This document shows positions 10,041-18,992 of a stretch of DNA of 64,000 nt, one piece after another. Origin of the DNA: Mycolicibacterium sp. YH-1. GTDB taxonomy: Bacteria; Actinomycetota; Actinomycetes; Mycobacteriales; Mycobacteriaceae. The notes under the pieces were generated by a model. The model saw nothing but the letters and a program-made list of their open reading frames with translations, was not told the origin of the DNA and made no database searches. The stretch covers positions 4,092,001 through 4,156,000 of the forward strand of contig NZ_CP092915.1 in the NCBI RefSeq assembly GCF_022557175.1, read 5' to 3'. The number at the start of each line of letters is the position of its first letter. Positions within the stretch are counted from its first letter, which is position 1. Both the position numbers and the translations under genes were made by a program.

Positions 10041-10078
10041 CGAAAGCATCCCTGCAGCGCAACCAGGAGGACATCCAC

Positions 10079-10672
10079 ATGACCGCACCCGCCACCATCG
10101 ACTCGCACAATCTCAGCGCCCGACTCGGGTCGGCCAAGCCACCCCGGGTCCTGGACGTGCGCACCCCCGGCGAGTTCGAGACAGCGCATATCGCCGGCGC
10201 CTACAACGTGCCGTTGGATCTGCTGCGGGAGCACCGCGACGAGATCATCAAGCATCTCGACGAGGACGTCGTCCTGGTGTGCCGCTCGGGCCAGCGCGCT
10301 GCCCAGGCCGATGAGACGCTGCGCAACGCCGGACTGGCCAACGTGCACGTCCTCGACGGCGGCATCACCGCCTGGGAGGCCAACGGCTTCATGGTCAGCC
10401 GGGGCGCACAACGCTGGGACCTCGAGCGCCAGGTGCGCCTCGTCGCCGGCTCGATCGTGCTGTCCAGCGTTCTGGCCAGCATTGCCGTCCCCAAGCTCAA
10501 GTGGGTGGCCGCCGCGATCGGCGGCGGACTGACCTTCGCGTCACTGACCAACACCTGCGCCATGGGCATGGCGCTGTCCAAGCTGCCCTACAACCGTGGC
10601 GCCAGCTGTGACGCACAGTCCGTGGTGTCTGCGCTCATCGGCGCCAACTGCCCTGCCGGGCGGGCGAACTAG
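10079..10672 (+). CDS. Membrane-anchored rhodanese
   Basis: 197 residues. The N-terminal 105 residues are a rhodanese domain with LDVRTPGEF and the active-site loop VCRSGQRAA (catalytic Cys). A C-terminal module of two hydrophobic segments (about 125-165), ending in a Cys-containing tail, resembles the DUF2892-type module joined to rhodaneses such as YgaP. It would move sulfane sulfur at the inner face of the membrane. ATG 10079 was chosen because AGGAGG at 10065 is well placed. First gene of the rightward sulfur unit, directly downstream of three operators. Confidence 0.88.
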   Translation: MTAPATIDSHNLSARLGSAKPPRVLDVRTPGEFETAHIAGAYNVPLDLLREHRDEIIKHLDEDVVLVCRSGQRAAQADETLRNAGLANVHVLDGGITAWEANGFMVSRGAQRWDLERQVRLVAGSIVLSSVLASIAVPKLKWVAAAIGGGLTFASLTNTCAMGMALSKLPYNRGASCDAQSVVSALIGANCPAGRAN

Positions 10673-10696
10673 ACGATCAGCCGACACGCGGCATGA

Positions 10697-11026
<330 letters not shown>

Positions 11027-11058
11027 TCCGCTCAACATCGACGAGGGATGGAGGAATT

Positions 11059-11472
11059 ATGAGTTACGCATTGTCCACAACACTGCACACCACATTCGAG
11101 GATGCGGTGGCCAGAACCCGTAAGGCACTGGCAGATCAGGGTTTCGGTGTCCTGACCGAGATCGACATGAAGGCCACACTGAAAGCCAAGCTGGACCAGG
11201 ACATGGAGGACTACCTGATCCTCGGGGCCTGTAATCCGCCGCTGGCGCACCGCGCGATCACCGCCGACCGCCAGATCGGATTGCTGCTGCCGTGCAACGT
11301 GGCCGTGCGCGCCGACACCACGGCAGGTGGCGATACGGTGATCGTCGACGCGATGGATCCGCAGGTGATGGTTCAGCTCTCCGATCAGCCTGGGGTTCGC
11401 GAGGTCGCCGACGAGGCCGCGGCGAGACTGCGGGCCGCACTCGACTCCCTCGAGTCCACCGATAGCCAATAG
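11059..11472 (+). CDS. DUF302 domain protein
   Basis: 137 residues, one DUF302 domain. The pattern DAVARTRKALADQGFGVLTE, then GACNPPLAHRA and LLLPCNVAVR, is typical. The domain often occurs in redox or sulfur-stress operons; its activity is not established. Two Cys residues (GACNP, LPCNV) are conserved in the family and could be redox active. ATG 11059 follows GGAGGA at good spacing, 32 bp after the repressor gene, so it is in the same unit. Confidence 0.88.
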   Translation: MSYALSTTLHTTFEDAVARTRKALADQGFGVLTEIDMKATLKAKLDQDMEDYLILGACNPPLAHRAITADRQIGLLLPCNVAVRADTTAGGDTVIVDAMDPQVMVQLSDQPGVREVADEAAARLRAALDSLESTDSQ

Positions 11473-11559
11473 CAGTACTGGCCGAATGACGTACCACCTG
11501 ACTCTGCGCTGCGACGATTCGCCGCGGTCCCTCTCGCACCATCGCGAGGTTCATCGACG

Positions 11560-12330
11560 ATGACCATCACCCTCGCCTTGGTTTTCGGTGGAGTCATCGG
11601 AGTGCTGCTGGGCCTTCTCGGCGGTGGCGGTTCAATCCTGGCAGTGCCGGCACTGGTGTACGCGGTTGGACTGGACATGGAGCAGGCCATTCCGGTGTCG
11701 CTCATCGTGATTGGATTGGCATCCGCCGTTGGGGCGCTACCCAAGATCCGTGCCCATCAGGTGGAATGGCGTCTGGCCGGGATCTTCGCGGCGGCCGGAA
11801 TTCCCGCTACCTTCGCCGGTGCCGCGATCGGATCACACCTTCCACAGTCAGCACTGTTGCTCGGTTTTGCCGCCATGATGGTGATCGCCGGCATCCGCAT
11901 GCTCAGCGGCAGTGAACGCACCGGCACGGCCTGCAAGTCCAGCGAGGGCATCAACTGGCGACGGTGCATCCCACGCTCGATACCCGCGGGGCTCGCCGTC
12001 GGGCTCCTGACCGGACTGTTCGGCGTAGGTGGCGGCTTCCTGATCATCCCAGCCCTGGTGCTGATGCTGGGCGTGACGATGCCGATCGCGGTGGGAACCT
12101 CGCTGCTGATCATCGTGGCGAACTCGGCCGCCGGTGTCATCTCGCATCTACCTGGTCTGGACATCAACTGGACGGTCGCGGCGGCGTTCGCCGTCACCGC
12201 GACAACCGCCTCGTTAATCGCCGGCCACGTGGGCACACGCATGAACACCGATCGCCTCCAGCGCTGGTTCGCCTACCTGGTCTTCACCATCGCGGCGTTC
12301 GTCATCATCGACACCGTCTTCCTGCGCTGA
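11560..12330 (+). CDS. TauE/SafE-family sulfite/anion exporter
   Basis: 256-residue polytopic membrane protein with about eight hydrophobic segments and the two internal repeats typical of the family: GLLGGGGSILAVPAL near residues 20-35 and GLFGVGGGFLIIPAL near 155-170. The family exports sulfite, sulfoacetate and related organosulfur anions. As last gene of the cluster it fits disposal of sulfite made by the persulfide dioxygenase. ATG 11560 has little Shine-Dalgarno, and coupling to the upstream gene is loose (87 bp). Confidence 0.88.
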   Translation: MTITLALVFGGVIGVLLGLLGGGGSILAVPALVYAVGLDMEQAIPVSLIVIGLASAVGALPKIRAHQVEWRLAGIFAAAGIPATFAGAAIGSHLPQSALLLGFAAMMVIAGIRMLSGSERTGTACKSSEGINWRRCIPRSIPAGLAVGLLTGLFGVGGGFLIIPALVLMLGVTMPIAVGTSLLIIVANSAAGVISHLPGLDINWTVAAAFAVTATTASLIAGHVGTRMNTDRLQRWFAYLVFTIAAFVIIDTVFLR

Positions 12331-12497
12331 CTCTCACATCCACAGACCCCAGCGGTTTCACAGGACGTTCGCCGAGTGCCGACAGGCCTGCCCAATATTC
12401 TGAGTCACTGGCATGGGGCACTTGATGGTTGGCACTCCGGCGCGGAAGGGGCGGTGGCGCCTTCGGCGACCCGGCACCACGTGAAAGCTGGCGCACG

Positions 12498-13229
12498 ATG
12501 GCTCAATTGAATCGCCGGACGTTCTTCCAGGCCTGCGCGCTCGGCGCCGTGGTGGCGAGCACCCCCGTCTTCAGAGCCGGCGCATCGCCGTGGCCGGTTC
12601 CCGGGGCCCGGGTGGCGCCACCCGTCGGCGTACTCACCCGCCTCCCCGGTGAGGGAACTCAACTGGCTCTCACTGTCGATGACGGGTGCAGCACCGCCGA
12701 CGTCGCCGCCATCGGGCAGTTCTGCGCCGCCACCGGGATGCGGTTGACCTTCTTCGTCAATGGGGACAACCCCTCCTGGACCGTCAACGCTCCCCTCCTG
12801 CAACCGATGGTCGCCTCCGGGCAGATCCAGATGGGCAACCACACCTGGTCCCATCCGAACATCACGCACATCAGCCCCGCCGCGGTCGCCGACGAGATCG
12901 CTCGAAACGCCACGTTCCTACGCAACACCTACGGTGTCGACGGGACTCCGTACTTCCGACCGCCCTTCGGCGACCACAACCCCGACACAGACCGCATAGC
13001 CGCCGACCACGGCTACAGCACCATCACGCTGTGGAGCGCCGACATCGGCGACTCGTTACCGATCAACGAGGCAGCGATGATCGCCAACGCCCAGAACCAA
13101 TTCCAGGCTCAGCAGATCGTGCTCGCTCACGCGAACCTGCCTCCGATCAGCCGCGTGCTGCCACAGCTCTCCGGCATCATCGCCGGAAGGGGTCTGCAGG
13201 CCGTCACGCTCAACGACGTGTTCTCCTGA
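12498..13229 (+). CDS. Exported polysaccharide deacetylase (NodB fold)
   Basis: 243 residues. The N-terminus has a Tat-type signal (NRRTFFQACALGAVVAS), so export in folded form is likely. The NodB core is visible: TVDDGCST (catalytic and metal Asp), MGNHTWSHPN (metal His pair) and YFRPPFGDHN. Such enzymes remove acetyl groups from cell-wall or capsule sugars. ATG 12498 is preferred over an in-frame upstream start at 12429 because it places the twin-arginine motif at the N-terminus. Single gene, no evident operon. Confidence 0.88.
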   Translation: MAQLNRRTFFQACALGAVVASTPVFRAGASPWPVPGARVAPPVGVLTRLPGEGTQLALTVDDGCSTADVAAIGQFCAATGMRLTFFVNGDNPSWTVNAPLLQPMVASGQIQMGNHTWSHPNITHISPAAVADEIARNATFLRNTYGVDGTPYFRPPFGDHNPDTDRIAADHGYSTITLWSADIGDSLPINEAAMIANAQNQFQAQQIVLAHANLPPISRVLPQLSGIIAGRGLQAVTLNDVFS

Positions 13230-13389
13230 CTGCTGTGCGGCGCTGCCCGGCCAGCCGTCGCTTGGTGTCGGGACTTCGCCTTGTGGGCGCGAGTCGCAAG
13301 CCCGCCACGCGTCGAACATGTGTTCTAATGGGCTCTCAGTGCCATCCCGCCCACTGCGGGCGAAATTCGAAAAGGAGTACGCCGCAACG

Positions 13390-13863
13390 ATGACTGTAGA
13401 CACTCTGGCCCCAGAATCACCCTCCGCCGACTTCGGCACCCCCGACGCCTTGACCCCTTCGGTCGAGAGCGCCTCGCCTGAGAGTGCGTCAGCGCCCGCC
13501 CCTGAGTCAGTTGCCGAGGCGGCACCCTCAGTCGCTGAGCCGTCCGCCGAGGAGTCACCCAAGAAGGCCCCGGCCAAGAGGGCAGCCGGCAAGAAGGCCA
13601 AGACCATCGAGCTGACGCTGACCGTCACCGGTACCGCTGACGGCGAATGGCACGCCGAGCTCAAGCAGGGCACCACATACCTCGCCCGCGACATCGCGGT
13701 CGCGGCCGCAGCCGTCTCCCGCGCAGCCAAGGAACTGCACACGGACCTCTCCACCCCGATCGACGAGATCATCGAAGCGGCACGCTCCCAGCAGGCCGCC
13801 AGGGTCGCCGCCCTCGAAGCCGAACTCGAGGCCGCCCGCAAGGCCCTCGCCGATCTGGAGTGA
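13390..13863 (+). CDS. Small acidic/alanine-rich protein with C-terminal coiled coil
   Basis: 157 residues, not firmly recognised. Residues 1-60 are a low-complexity Ala/Pro/Ser/Glu stretch, followed by a Lys/Ala-rich patch (KKAPAKRAAGKKAK), a compact domain (residues 75-120), and a C-terminal helix rich in Ala/Glu (VAALEAELEAARKALADLE) that would form a coiled coil. The basic patch suggests nucleic-acid contact. AAAGGAG at 13370 sets the ATG at 13390. It resembles small conserved actinobacterial proteins of unknown function. Confidence 0.75.
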   Translation: MTVDTLAPESPSADFGTPDALTPSVESASPESASAPAPESVAEAAPSVAEPSAEESPKKAPAKRAAGKKAKTIELTLTVTGTADGEWHAELKQGTTYLARDIAVAAAAVSRAAKELHTDLSTPIDEIIEAARSQQAARVAALEAELEAARKALADLE

Positions 13864-14014
13864 GATAGCTGGAGCAACGCCGCTCGCCGGCTTCTCACGG
13901 GATGCAATCCGTTTCAACACATTTCGTGTTACAACGGCCTCCGATCCCCTCGCAGTGATGGCCACCCTGCCGCGGCACCCGTCCGCCTGGTGGCGCTGGT
14001 ACACCTCTTAGGTA

Positions 14015-14872
14015 TCACCGACGAGAGCCGAAGCCTGCCCATCCATCTCCATGAGTGTCCGGCTTGCTACGTGCTTCTATACGGCGAAACTGTTGTGCCG
14101 TCGGTCGTTGCGCCAAACTTGTGACCAGAAGCGGCTTGAGCCAGCGTGTCACAGCGACCCATCGCGGTACGTCCACATGCCGTCTACGGTGCTCAATCGC
14201 ATCTACAAGGCGTGAAGCGCAATGATCAGCGGCGACGGGCCGACTCATCAAAGTCGGGAGCGTCGAAACCAGTTCAGTGAATTGCGTTGACTTAGATTGA
14301 GTTTCGCGCAGCATCGGCGTATCAACCAATGACATGTGTGCCGTACCGACGGCCACACCGTGGCTGGCAAGCTCGACTCTAAGCACGTTCGCGAACTGCT
14401 CCGCGCCGGCCTTACTTGCGCCGTAGGAAGCCATGCCGGGCATCGCGGTGTATGACGACACCGAGGCCACCACCAAGATGTAGCCCTGCCGGTCGAGGAG
14501 GGACGGCAAAGCAGCACGGACGGTGTTGAACACGCCGATCACGTTCGTCTCAATCACCTGCCGGAACTCTTGCGGGTCGACGGTGCAGACGGGCGCCCAG
14601 TGCTCGACACCGGCATTAGCCACGACAACATCAATCCGACCAAAACGCCCCATCGCGGCGTCGACCGCAGCTTGCATCCCATCGAAATCGTTGACATCGC
14701 AGCCGGCACACGCGACCACCGCGTCTCCCAGCTCCTCTGCAAGGGTCTGGAGGCTTGATCCGTCGGCATCAATGAGCAAGAGCCGGGCCCCGCGCTGGTG
14801 CAGCAGTCGCGCCATGCTGGCGCCGATCCCCCGCGCAGCCCCTGTGATCATGACGACTTTCCCACGAAGCAT
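14015..14872 (-). CDS. Short-chain dehydrogenase/reductase
   Basis: 285-residue classical SDR. The NAD(P) site ITGAARGIG lies at residues 8-16, NAG near 83, and the catalytic Ser-Tyr-Lys set is in SVSSYTAMPGMASYGASKAG near 135-155. The C-terminal extension (RWVAVTRWLKPLLV) is amphipathic and could touch membrane. I start at ATG 14872 (MLRGKVVMITG), which puts the nucleotide-binding motif at the usual distance; the frame is open to 14929. Codon use is less GC-rich than the core genes. Substrate unknown. Confidence 0.9.
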   Translation of the reverse strand: MLRGKVVMITGAARGIGASMARLLHQRGARLLLIDADGSSLQTLAEELGDAVVACAGCDVNDFDGMQAAVDAAMGRFGRIDVVVANAGVEHWAPVCTVDPQEFRQVIETNVIGVFNTVRAALPSLLDRQGYILVVASVSSYTAMPGMASYGASKAGAEQFANVLRVELASHGVAVGTAHMSLVDTPMLRETQSKSTQFTELVSTLPTLMSRPVAADHCASRLVDAIEHRRRHVDVPRWVAVTRWLKPLLVTSLAQRPTAQQFRRIEARSKPDTHGDGWAGFGSRR

Positions 14873-15070
14873 GCTTCCCCCGGTCACTACGATCGCCCCC
14901 TGTCCGCAGTATCGCTGGCGCGGTTTCAAGGTTCAGCTATATGGCTGGAGTGTGGGCAGCGCGACCCCTTACCGTGCGCTCGGCGCGAAGAGCATGTCGG
15001 GATATGGGAGACGAACAAGCCAGCCTGACATTGACTGGATCGTTTTGCCGAACTTCGCGGCTGACTTCCC

Positions 15071-15096
15071 AAAAAACCCCGCCTGCACTGGGTTTT
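15071..15096 (-). terminator. Rho-independent-like terminator after tRNA-Val(CAC)
   Basis: Read on the minus strand just after the tRNA, AAAACCC pairs with GGGGTTTT across a nine-base loop and runs into a T stretch, a clear intrinsic-terminator shape. Confidence 0.7.
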
Positions 15097-15101
15097 GGTG
15101 G

Positions 15102-15173
15102 TGGTCCCGGCTGGTTTCGAACCAGCGACCTTCCGCGTGTGAGGCGGACGCTCTCCCCCTGAGCTACGAGACC
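15102..15173 (-). tRNA. tRNA-Val (anticodon CAC)
   Basis: Full cloverleaf: acceptor GGTCTCG/CGGGACC (one T-G pair), D arm GCTC..GAGC, anticodon stem TCCGC/GCGGA around loop CTCACAC, T arm GCTGG TTCGAAA CCAGC. The discriminator A is followed by an encoded CCA at 15099-15101. The anticodon CAC reads GUG. Confidence 0.95.
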
Positions 15174-15287
15174 GGGGATACCGTCAACCATACGACTGAC
15201 GGACGCAGAAGATTAACACGGGGGTGGCCGCGTTCGAGAACTCCGACCGCCCTACCGACGCCCTCGACCGCCGGTAGGGTCACCGCA

Positions 15288-15824
15288 ATGACGCTACGAG
15301 CTGGGGTTTTCGTGGCGGTTCTCGCCGCTTGTGTGCTGTCGGGATGCAGCGGTCAGGACGCGGCGATCACCACGTCATCGCCCACGTTGTCGCGCGCGGG
15401 CATGCCCCATGCCTCGGAGCGCCCTGCGTCGCCCATGACGGGCCAGAAGGCGACGCCGACGGCCGACAACGACGACACGATCGCCGAGGTGGTCAGCTTC
15501 ACATCCCCCAGCGGCAACGTCGCCTGCCAACTCGGTGCGACCGCCGTCCGGTGCGACATCCTGGACCGGAACTGGACTCCCCCACCCCGGCCTGCCGACT
15601 GCCAGTTCGGCTACGGACAGGGCATCGCGATGTCGGCCGGCGGAGACGCGGAGTTCGTCTGCGCGGGCGATACCGCGCTCGGCACCGGCCAGCCCCTGCC
15701 CTATGGCGAGTCGATCTCGGCAGGCGCCCTCGGGTGCGACAGCGCGGAGTCGGGTATCACGTGCCGCGACACCGAATCCGGGCGCGGCTTCGCCCTCTCG
15801 CGGGAGGGTTACGAGATCTTCTGA
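15288..15824 (+). CDS. Lipoprotein with DUF6636-like domain
   Basis: 178 residues. The N-terminus is a lipoprotein signal peptide with lipobox LSGC (Cys at about 20), then a Ser/Thr/Pro-rich linker and a domain with FTSPSGNVACQL, VRCDI and a later GCDSAESGITCRD. The paired cysteines suggest two disulfides in an extracytoplasmic domain. The pattern resembles the actinobacterial DUF6636 family, function unknown. ATG 15288 begins the signal peptide; the frame is open far upstream but that part is antisense to the SDR gene and tRNA. Confidence 0.82.
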   Translation: MTLRAGVFVAVLAACVLSGCSGQDAAITTSSPTLSRAGMPHASERPASPMTGQKATPTADNDDTIAEVVSFTSPSGNVACQLGATAVRCDILDRNWTPPPRPADCQFGYGQGIAMSAGGDAEFVCAGDTALGTGQPLPYGESISAGALGCDSAESGITCRDTESGRGFALSREGYEIF

Positions 15825-15933
15825 GGGCCGTTGTCACACCCGCAACACCCGTCCCGGCTAGGGGATTTGTGCGCCGCGACTCGCGTCGACTATTGTTCAT
15901 TTTCGCAACGGCCGACGATCTCGGCCGTAGCGT

Positions 15934-16006
15934 GCGGATGTAGCGCAGTTGGTAGCGCACAACCTTGCCAAGGTTGGGGTCGCGGGTTCGAATCCCGTCA
16001 TCCGCT
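15934..16006 (+). tRNA. tRNA-Gly (anticodon GCC)
   Basis: Acceptor GCGGATG/CATCCGC, D arm with GCGC pairs, anticodon loop TTGCCAA with GCC, T arm CGGG TTCGAAT CCCG. No encoded CCA. First of a three-tRNA cluster. Confidence 0.95.
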
Positions 16007-16034
16007 CGAAGGTGCAGAAAGCATCAACCCCAGC

Positions 16035-16105
16035 GGTGGAGTGGCCGAGTGGTGAGGCAACGGCCTGCAAAGCCGTGCACACGGGTTCGATTCCCGTCTC
16101 CACCT
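16035..16105 (+). tRNA. tRNA-Cys (anticodon GCA)
   Basis: Acceptor GGTGGAG/CTCCACC, anticodon loop CTGCAAA with GCA, T arm ACGGG TTCGATT CCCGT. Followed by TCCA, so CCA is encoded at 16106-16108. Confidence 0.95.
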
Positions 16106-16122
16106 CCAATGTTTCGACCCCG

Positions 16123-16194
16123 GCGCGATTAGCTCAGCGGGAGAGCGCTTCCCTGACACGGAAGAGGTCACTGGTTCAATCCCAGTATCGCGCA
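16123..16194 (+). tRNA. tRNA-Val (anticodon GAC)
   Basis: Acceptor GCGCGAT/ATCGCGC, D arm GCTC..GAGC, anticodon stem CTTCC/GGAAG with loop CTGACAC (anticodon GAC), T arm ACTGG TTCAATC CCAGT. Discriminator A and encoded CCA at 16195-16197. The low-GC accessory island begins straight after it, making its 3' end the likely attachment site. Confidence 0.95.
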
Positions 16195-16387
16195 CCACAG
16201 TTTGTGCAGTTCAGAGTGCTTATCTAGCACAACTATGCAGTGGCCATGTAATAAACATGAATAGCGCTCACACACAGGACCCCAGCGGACCGACATCAGG
16301 TTATCGAACTCGGCCCCTCGCGGCGACCGAGTAGCTCAGCGACTGACTCATCAGCATCGACTGCCACGCCGCCACTATCCTGCTCGG

Positions 16388-16993
16388 ATGAGGCTCCAGG
16401 ATTTCGACACCGAACGGGAAATCGAAAACGGACGGCAACGGATCGAACTCCAACGGCAACAGCGACGGGAACAAATCGAAACAGTTGCCCCGCTGGTCGA
16501 TGCCAGGGTGACGGCATGGGCGCAGGCCGATCCGCACCGTTACGTTGGCGAGTGGCGCGATCGGGGGCGTTTCGTGGACACGGCACCGTTTTCCCCCGGC
16601 TCAGAAAAGGCAATTACCGTCGCTGAGTTGGCTCGGTACACGGTCGTGTTCGCCCACCAGGTCGACGACGCAGTGTTCACCTTCTGCGACGAGCATCAGA
16701 CGGCGTTCTCGGCTGGCTTCCAACGCGCCGCTCGCGACCAAAGCCCGAAGCACTGGTGTCCGAGCTGTTGCAGTGATCCGACATGGCCCCCAGGCGTCAG
16801 AGACCCTGGCGTTGTCGCTGCTGAACGAGCCGCCGAGCGTGAGGCTCACCAGCAGCGGATCGATACGATCTTGGCAAGCCGCAAGAACCGGATAACGAAG
16901 ACTGTGCAGATCGCGACCGCCCGCGGCGTCACCACCGATGACCAGTCCGAAAAACTCCTCGCGATCTGGCGAGACATCCAGGCACCCAGATAG
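16388..16993 (+). CDS. Unrecognised protein with possible zinc-binding motif
   Basis: 201 residues. The N-terminal 35 residues are a charged Arg/Gln/Glu helix. The middle contains VDDAVFTFCDEH and, 30 residues later, WCPSCCSDP, a Cys/His set that could bind zinc. The C-terminal part (AAEREAHQQRIDTILASRKNR) is helical and ends in a domain with GVTTDDQSEKLLAIW. First gene of the island after the tRNA cluster; no signal peptide or membrane segment. Not recognised. Confidence 0.6.
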   Translation: MRLQDFDTEREIENGRQRIELQRQQRREQIETVAPLVDARVTAWAQADPHRYVGEWRDRGRFVDTAPFSPGSEKAITVAELARYTVVFAHQVDDAVFTFCDEHQTAFSAGFQRAARDQSPKHWCPSCCSDPTWPPGVRDPGVVAAERAAEREAHQQRIDTILASRKNRITKTVQIATARGVTTDDQSEKLLAIWRDIQAPR

Positions 16994-17346
16994 CGAACCG
17001 CGTCGATTATTCAACGCCGCCCGGGACTACTCGAGCCGGGAGTGCAACTGACCCACGTCGGACCGACACTTGGCGAATTTTAAGTCGGACTCCCCTGTTT
17101 CGATCAGGGTTGCTGTATCGCGTCCCGACGATCCATCAGGACCGGCAATCACCTAGGTTTGGCTAGGCCCTATTGGGTCGACTCAGTTATTGCTGGGCAC
17201 CATCGCCCGTTGCCGCAGGTGAGCTATTTCCGGCCGTGCTGCTGTCACGCTGCTGTCGCGCGGGGCGGGAAGCCACTACCCCCGGCCTCGACACGGGCAG
17301 TCACAATTCGCCAGAAGTGTCAGAGGGTGTCAGTACGATCCCCAAT
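16994..17346. other. Non-coding stretch before the island's first membrane operon
   Basis: No convincing gene. The heptamer GTCGGAC occurs directly repeated at 17057 and 17084. The segment probably holds the promoter of the operon starting at 17347, but I see no clear -10/-35 pair. Confidence 0.4.
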
Positions 17347-18576
17347 GTGAGTTTCTGGGACGACGACGTCTTTGACCGGCACCCTGTCTGGGCGAAGGTC
17401 GATGAGTTCGCACGCCTGATAGACGACGAACGTCTACCAGGGGACGTTGATGCACCGCAGCGGCTGTCGATTGTCCGCCTCAAGACAGCCCTAGAGCTGC
17501 TACGGGAGCACCGCGAACGTGGCGTAAAAGTTCACTACACCGCATCCATGCTCGACAACGTGGACAACCAGCTGACCAACGCCGTACTACCTTCGTTGAC
17601 GACATTTGTCGACAATCCAGACGACTACGGCAACGCCGTGAACGACGCAGCTGATCACGCAGACTCGCTGTTCGCCTATGTAGCCCAGTGGCCCTCGCTA
17701 CCAGCTGGCGGACAAGCCAGTGCTGCGGGACGTGCGTTCGCTGAGTACAAACGTGAAGCCGAAGTTGCCCTCCAAAACTTCGCGGAGCAGAACACTGCCC
17801 TGAAGGCCGAGAATGACAAGCTGCAATCGGAGTTGGGCAATGTCGAGCGGCTCATGGATGGCGTCCAGGAGAAGTATGAAGCTTCTCTGCAAGAGCGCGA
17901 AAACGAGTACGTAGAGGCGATCAATCGAGTAGAAGAGTCTGGCAAGGAGGCGTACGACAAGGCGATTAAAGACACCCTTGACGAACGTCTCACGAAGTTG
18001 GTCTGGTTGGAAGGCCAAGCAAATAAGTCCGTTGAACGCGCAGCAAGCGCGCAGAAAGAGGCGGAAGACCTAGCTGCAGCTAGCAAGAACTCCGCCGACT
18101 GGCTATCCAAGCGCGCGTTCGCAAAGGACTTCGGGGAGCAGGCACGGCGGAAGTCAGCTGCGGGCTGGGCCTACGAAGTACTGGGAGCGATCATTATTGG
18201 CGTTCCGCTTGTCGCGCTACTCGTTCACTTCCTGACCAATCAAAGCACTGACGGCACGCTCGCGGTGAGCATGACGCGGTTGAGCATCATCATTGGCGCA
18301 GTCGTCCTGGGCGGCTACCTATTTAGTCGCGGCGCAACCAACCACCGTCAGGCGCGTGCAAGCAAGAGCGCCGAGATTCGGTTGAATAACTTTGAAGCGT
18401 TCATCGTGAAGCTCACACCTGACGAGCAAGCGGAAATTCGCGCTGGCATGGCAAGGACCATCTACCTGCAGGGCCGCCTATCGGATGAGGAGCCGGACAG
18501 TCCGAACCCCGTGATGCGCCTACTGAATCGGGCGACTGGCAAGGATGGGGACGAGAACGAGGACAAGACGGCCTAG
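17347..18576 (+). CDS. Coiled-coil membrane protein of unknown function
   Basis: 409 residues from GTG 17347. Residues 1-120 are a helical domain (VDEFARLIDD, IVRLKTALELLREHRERG). Residues 130-270 are a long Gln/Glu/Lys-rich coiled coil (FAEQNTALKAENDKLQSEL and following). Two membrane helices follow at about 285-305 and 315-335 (IIIGVPLVALLVHFL and LSIIIGAVVLGGYLF), then a cytosolic tail. The frame is open upstream to 17173 but that part is not protein-like. Codon use is less GC-biased than the core. Three bases later a second membrane-protein frame begins, so this leads an operon. Sensor or effector roles in defence are guesses. Confidence 0.7.
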   Translation: MSFWDDDVFDRHPVWAKVDEFARLIDDERLPGDVDAPQRLSIVRLKTALELLREHRERGVKVHYTASMLDNVDNQLTNAVLPSLTTFVDNPDDYGNAVNDAADHADSLFAYVAQWPSLPAGGQASAAGRAFAEYKREAEVALQNFAEQNTALKAENDKLQSELGNVERLMDGVQEKYEASLQERENEYVEAINRVEESGKEAYDKAIKDTLDERLTKLVWLEGQANKSVERAASAQKEAEDLAAASKNSADWLSKRAFAKDFGEQARRKSAAGWAYEVLGAIIIGVPLVALLVHFLTNQSTDGTLAVSMTRLSIIIGAVVLGGYLFSRGATNHRQARASKSAEIRLNNFEAFIVKLTPDEQAEIRAGMARTIYLQGRLSDEEPDSPNPVMRLLNRATGKDGDENEDKTA

Positions 18577-18665
18577 CCATTGAGTGCTGACGAACTGAAG
18601 CCGACTGCGACATCCGCCTGTCTGGGCCCACGGCGTTTCTTTGGCCGCGTGAAGACCTGGACGGT

Positions 18666-18992
18666 TTGCGCGATGAGCTGGCCAGTGACAGTTACGAGCT
18701 GGCATTTGAGGAGCCAACGCCGCCGGACTACAACGTCCACGCCCCACTGACGGCGGTAGGAATCTTCCTAGCCGGTGCCGCGACCACCACTCTTCTCAAC
18801 ACGGCGCTGAAGGATGCATATGACGGCGCGAAGCGATGGCTCAAGAGCCGGTTCGAGAAGGATAAGGACGCAGACGCCGTTGTCGTAACTATCTACGGTC
18901 CAAACGGCAGGCCACTGAAGAATGTGCTTGGCAGACCACCGAATATCATCAAGGACCTTGACGATTATGCGGAGCGCGACCGTGATTCCTGA
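18666..18992 (+). CDS. Small membrane-associated protein, start uncertain
   Basis: 108 residues from a TTG at 18666. One hydrophobic segment (VGIFLAGAATTTLLNTAL) is followed by a basic helix (YDGAKRWLKSRFEK) and a strand-rich end with VVVTIYGPNGRPLKNV. The frame upstream is open from 18591 and reads protein-like (DIRLSGPTAFLWPREDLDGL) but has no ATG or GTG. Either a TTG or CTG start is used or a frameshift separates it from the TTG at 18580. The layout, a small domain, one membrane segment and a short beta domain, resembles effector-associated small proteins of actinobacterial conflict systems; this is only a resemblance. Overlaps the next gene. Confidence 0.55.
   Translation: MRDELASDSYELAFEEPTPPDYNVHAPLTAVGIFLAGAATTTLLNTALKDAYDGAKRWLKSRFEKDKDADAVVVTIYGPNGRPLKNVLGRPPNIIKDLDDYAERDRDS

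Noticed and set aside
9879-10088. N-terminal extension of the persulfide dioxygenase to 10088
   Set aside because: It runs through the operators and lacks protein character; MKFIQYYLDC at 9878 is the real start.
14523-15287. Plus-strand frame joining the SDR antisense to the lipoprotein
   Set aside because: It crosses a tRNA gene and an SDR gene; the lipoprotein signal begins at 15288.
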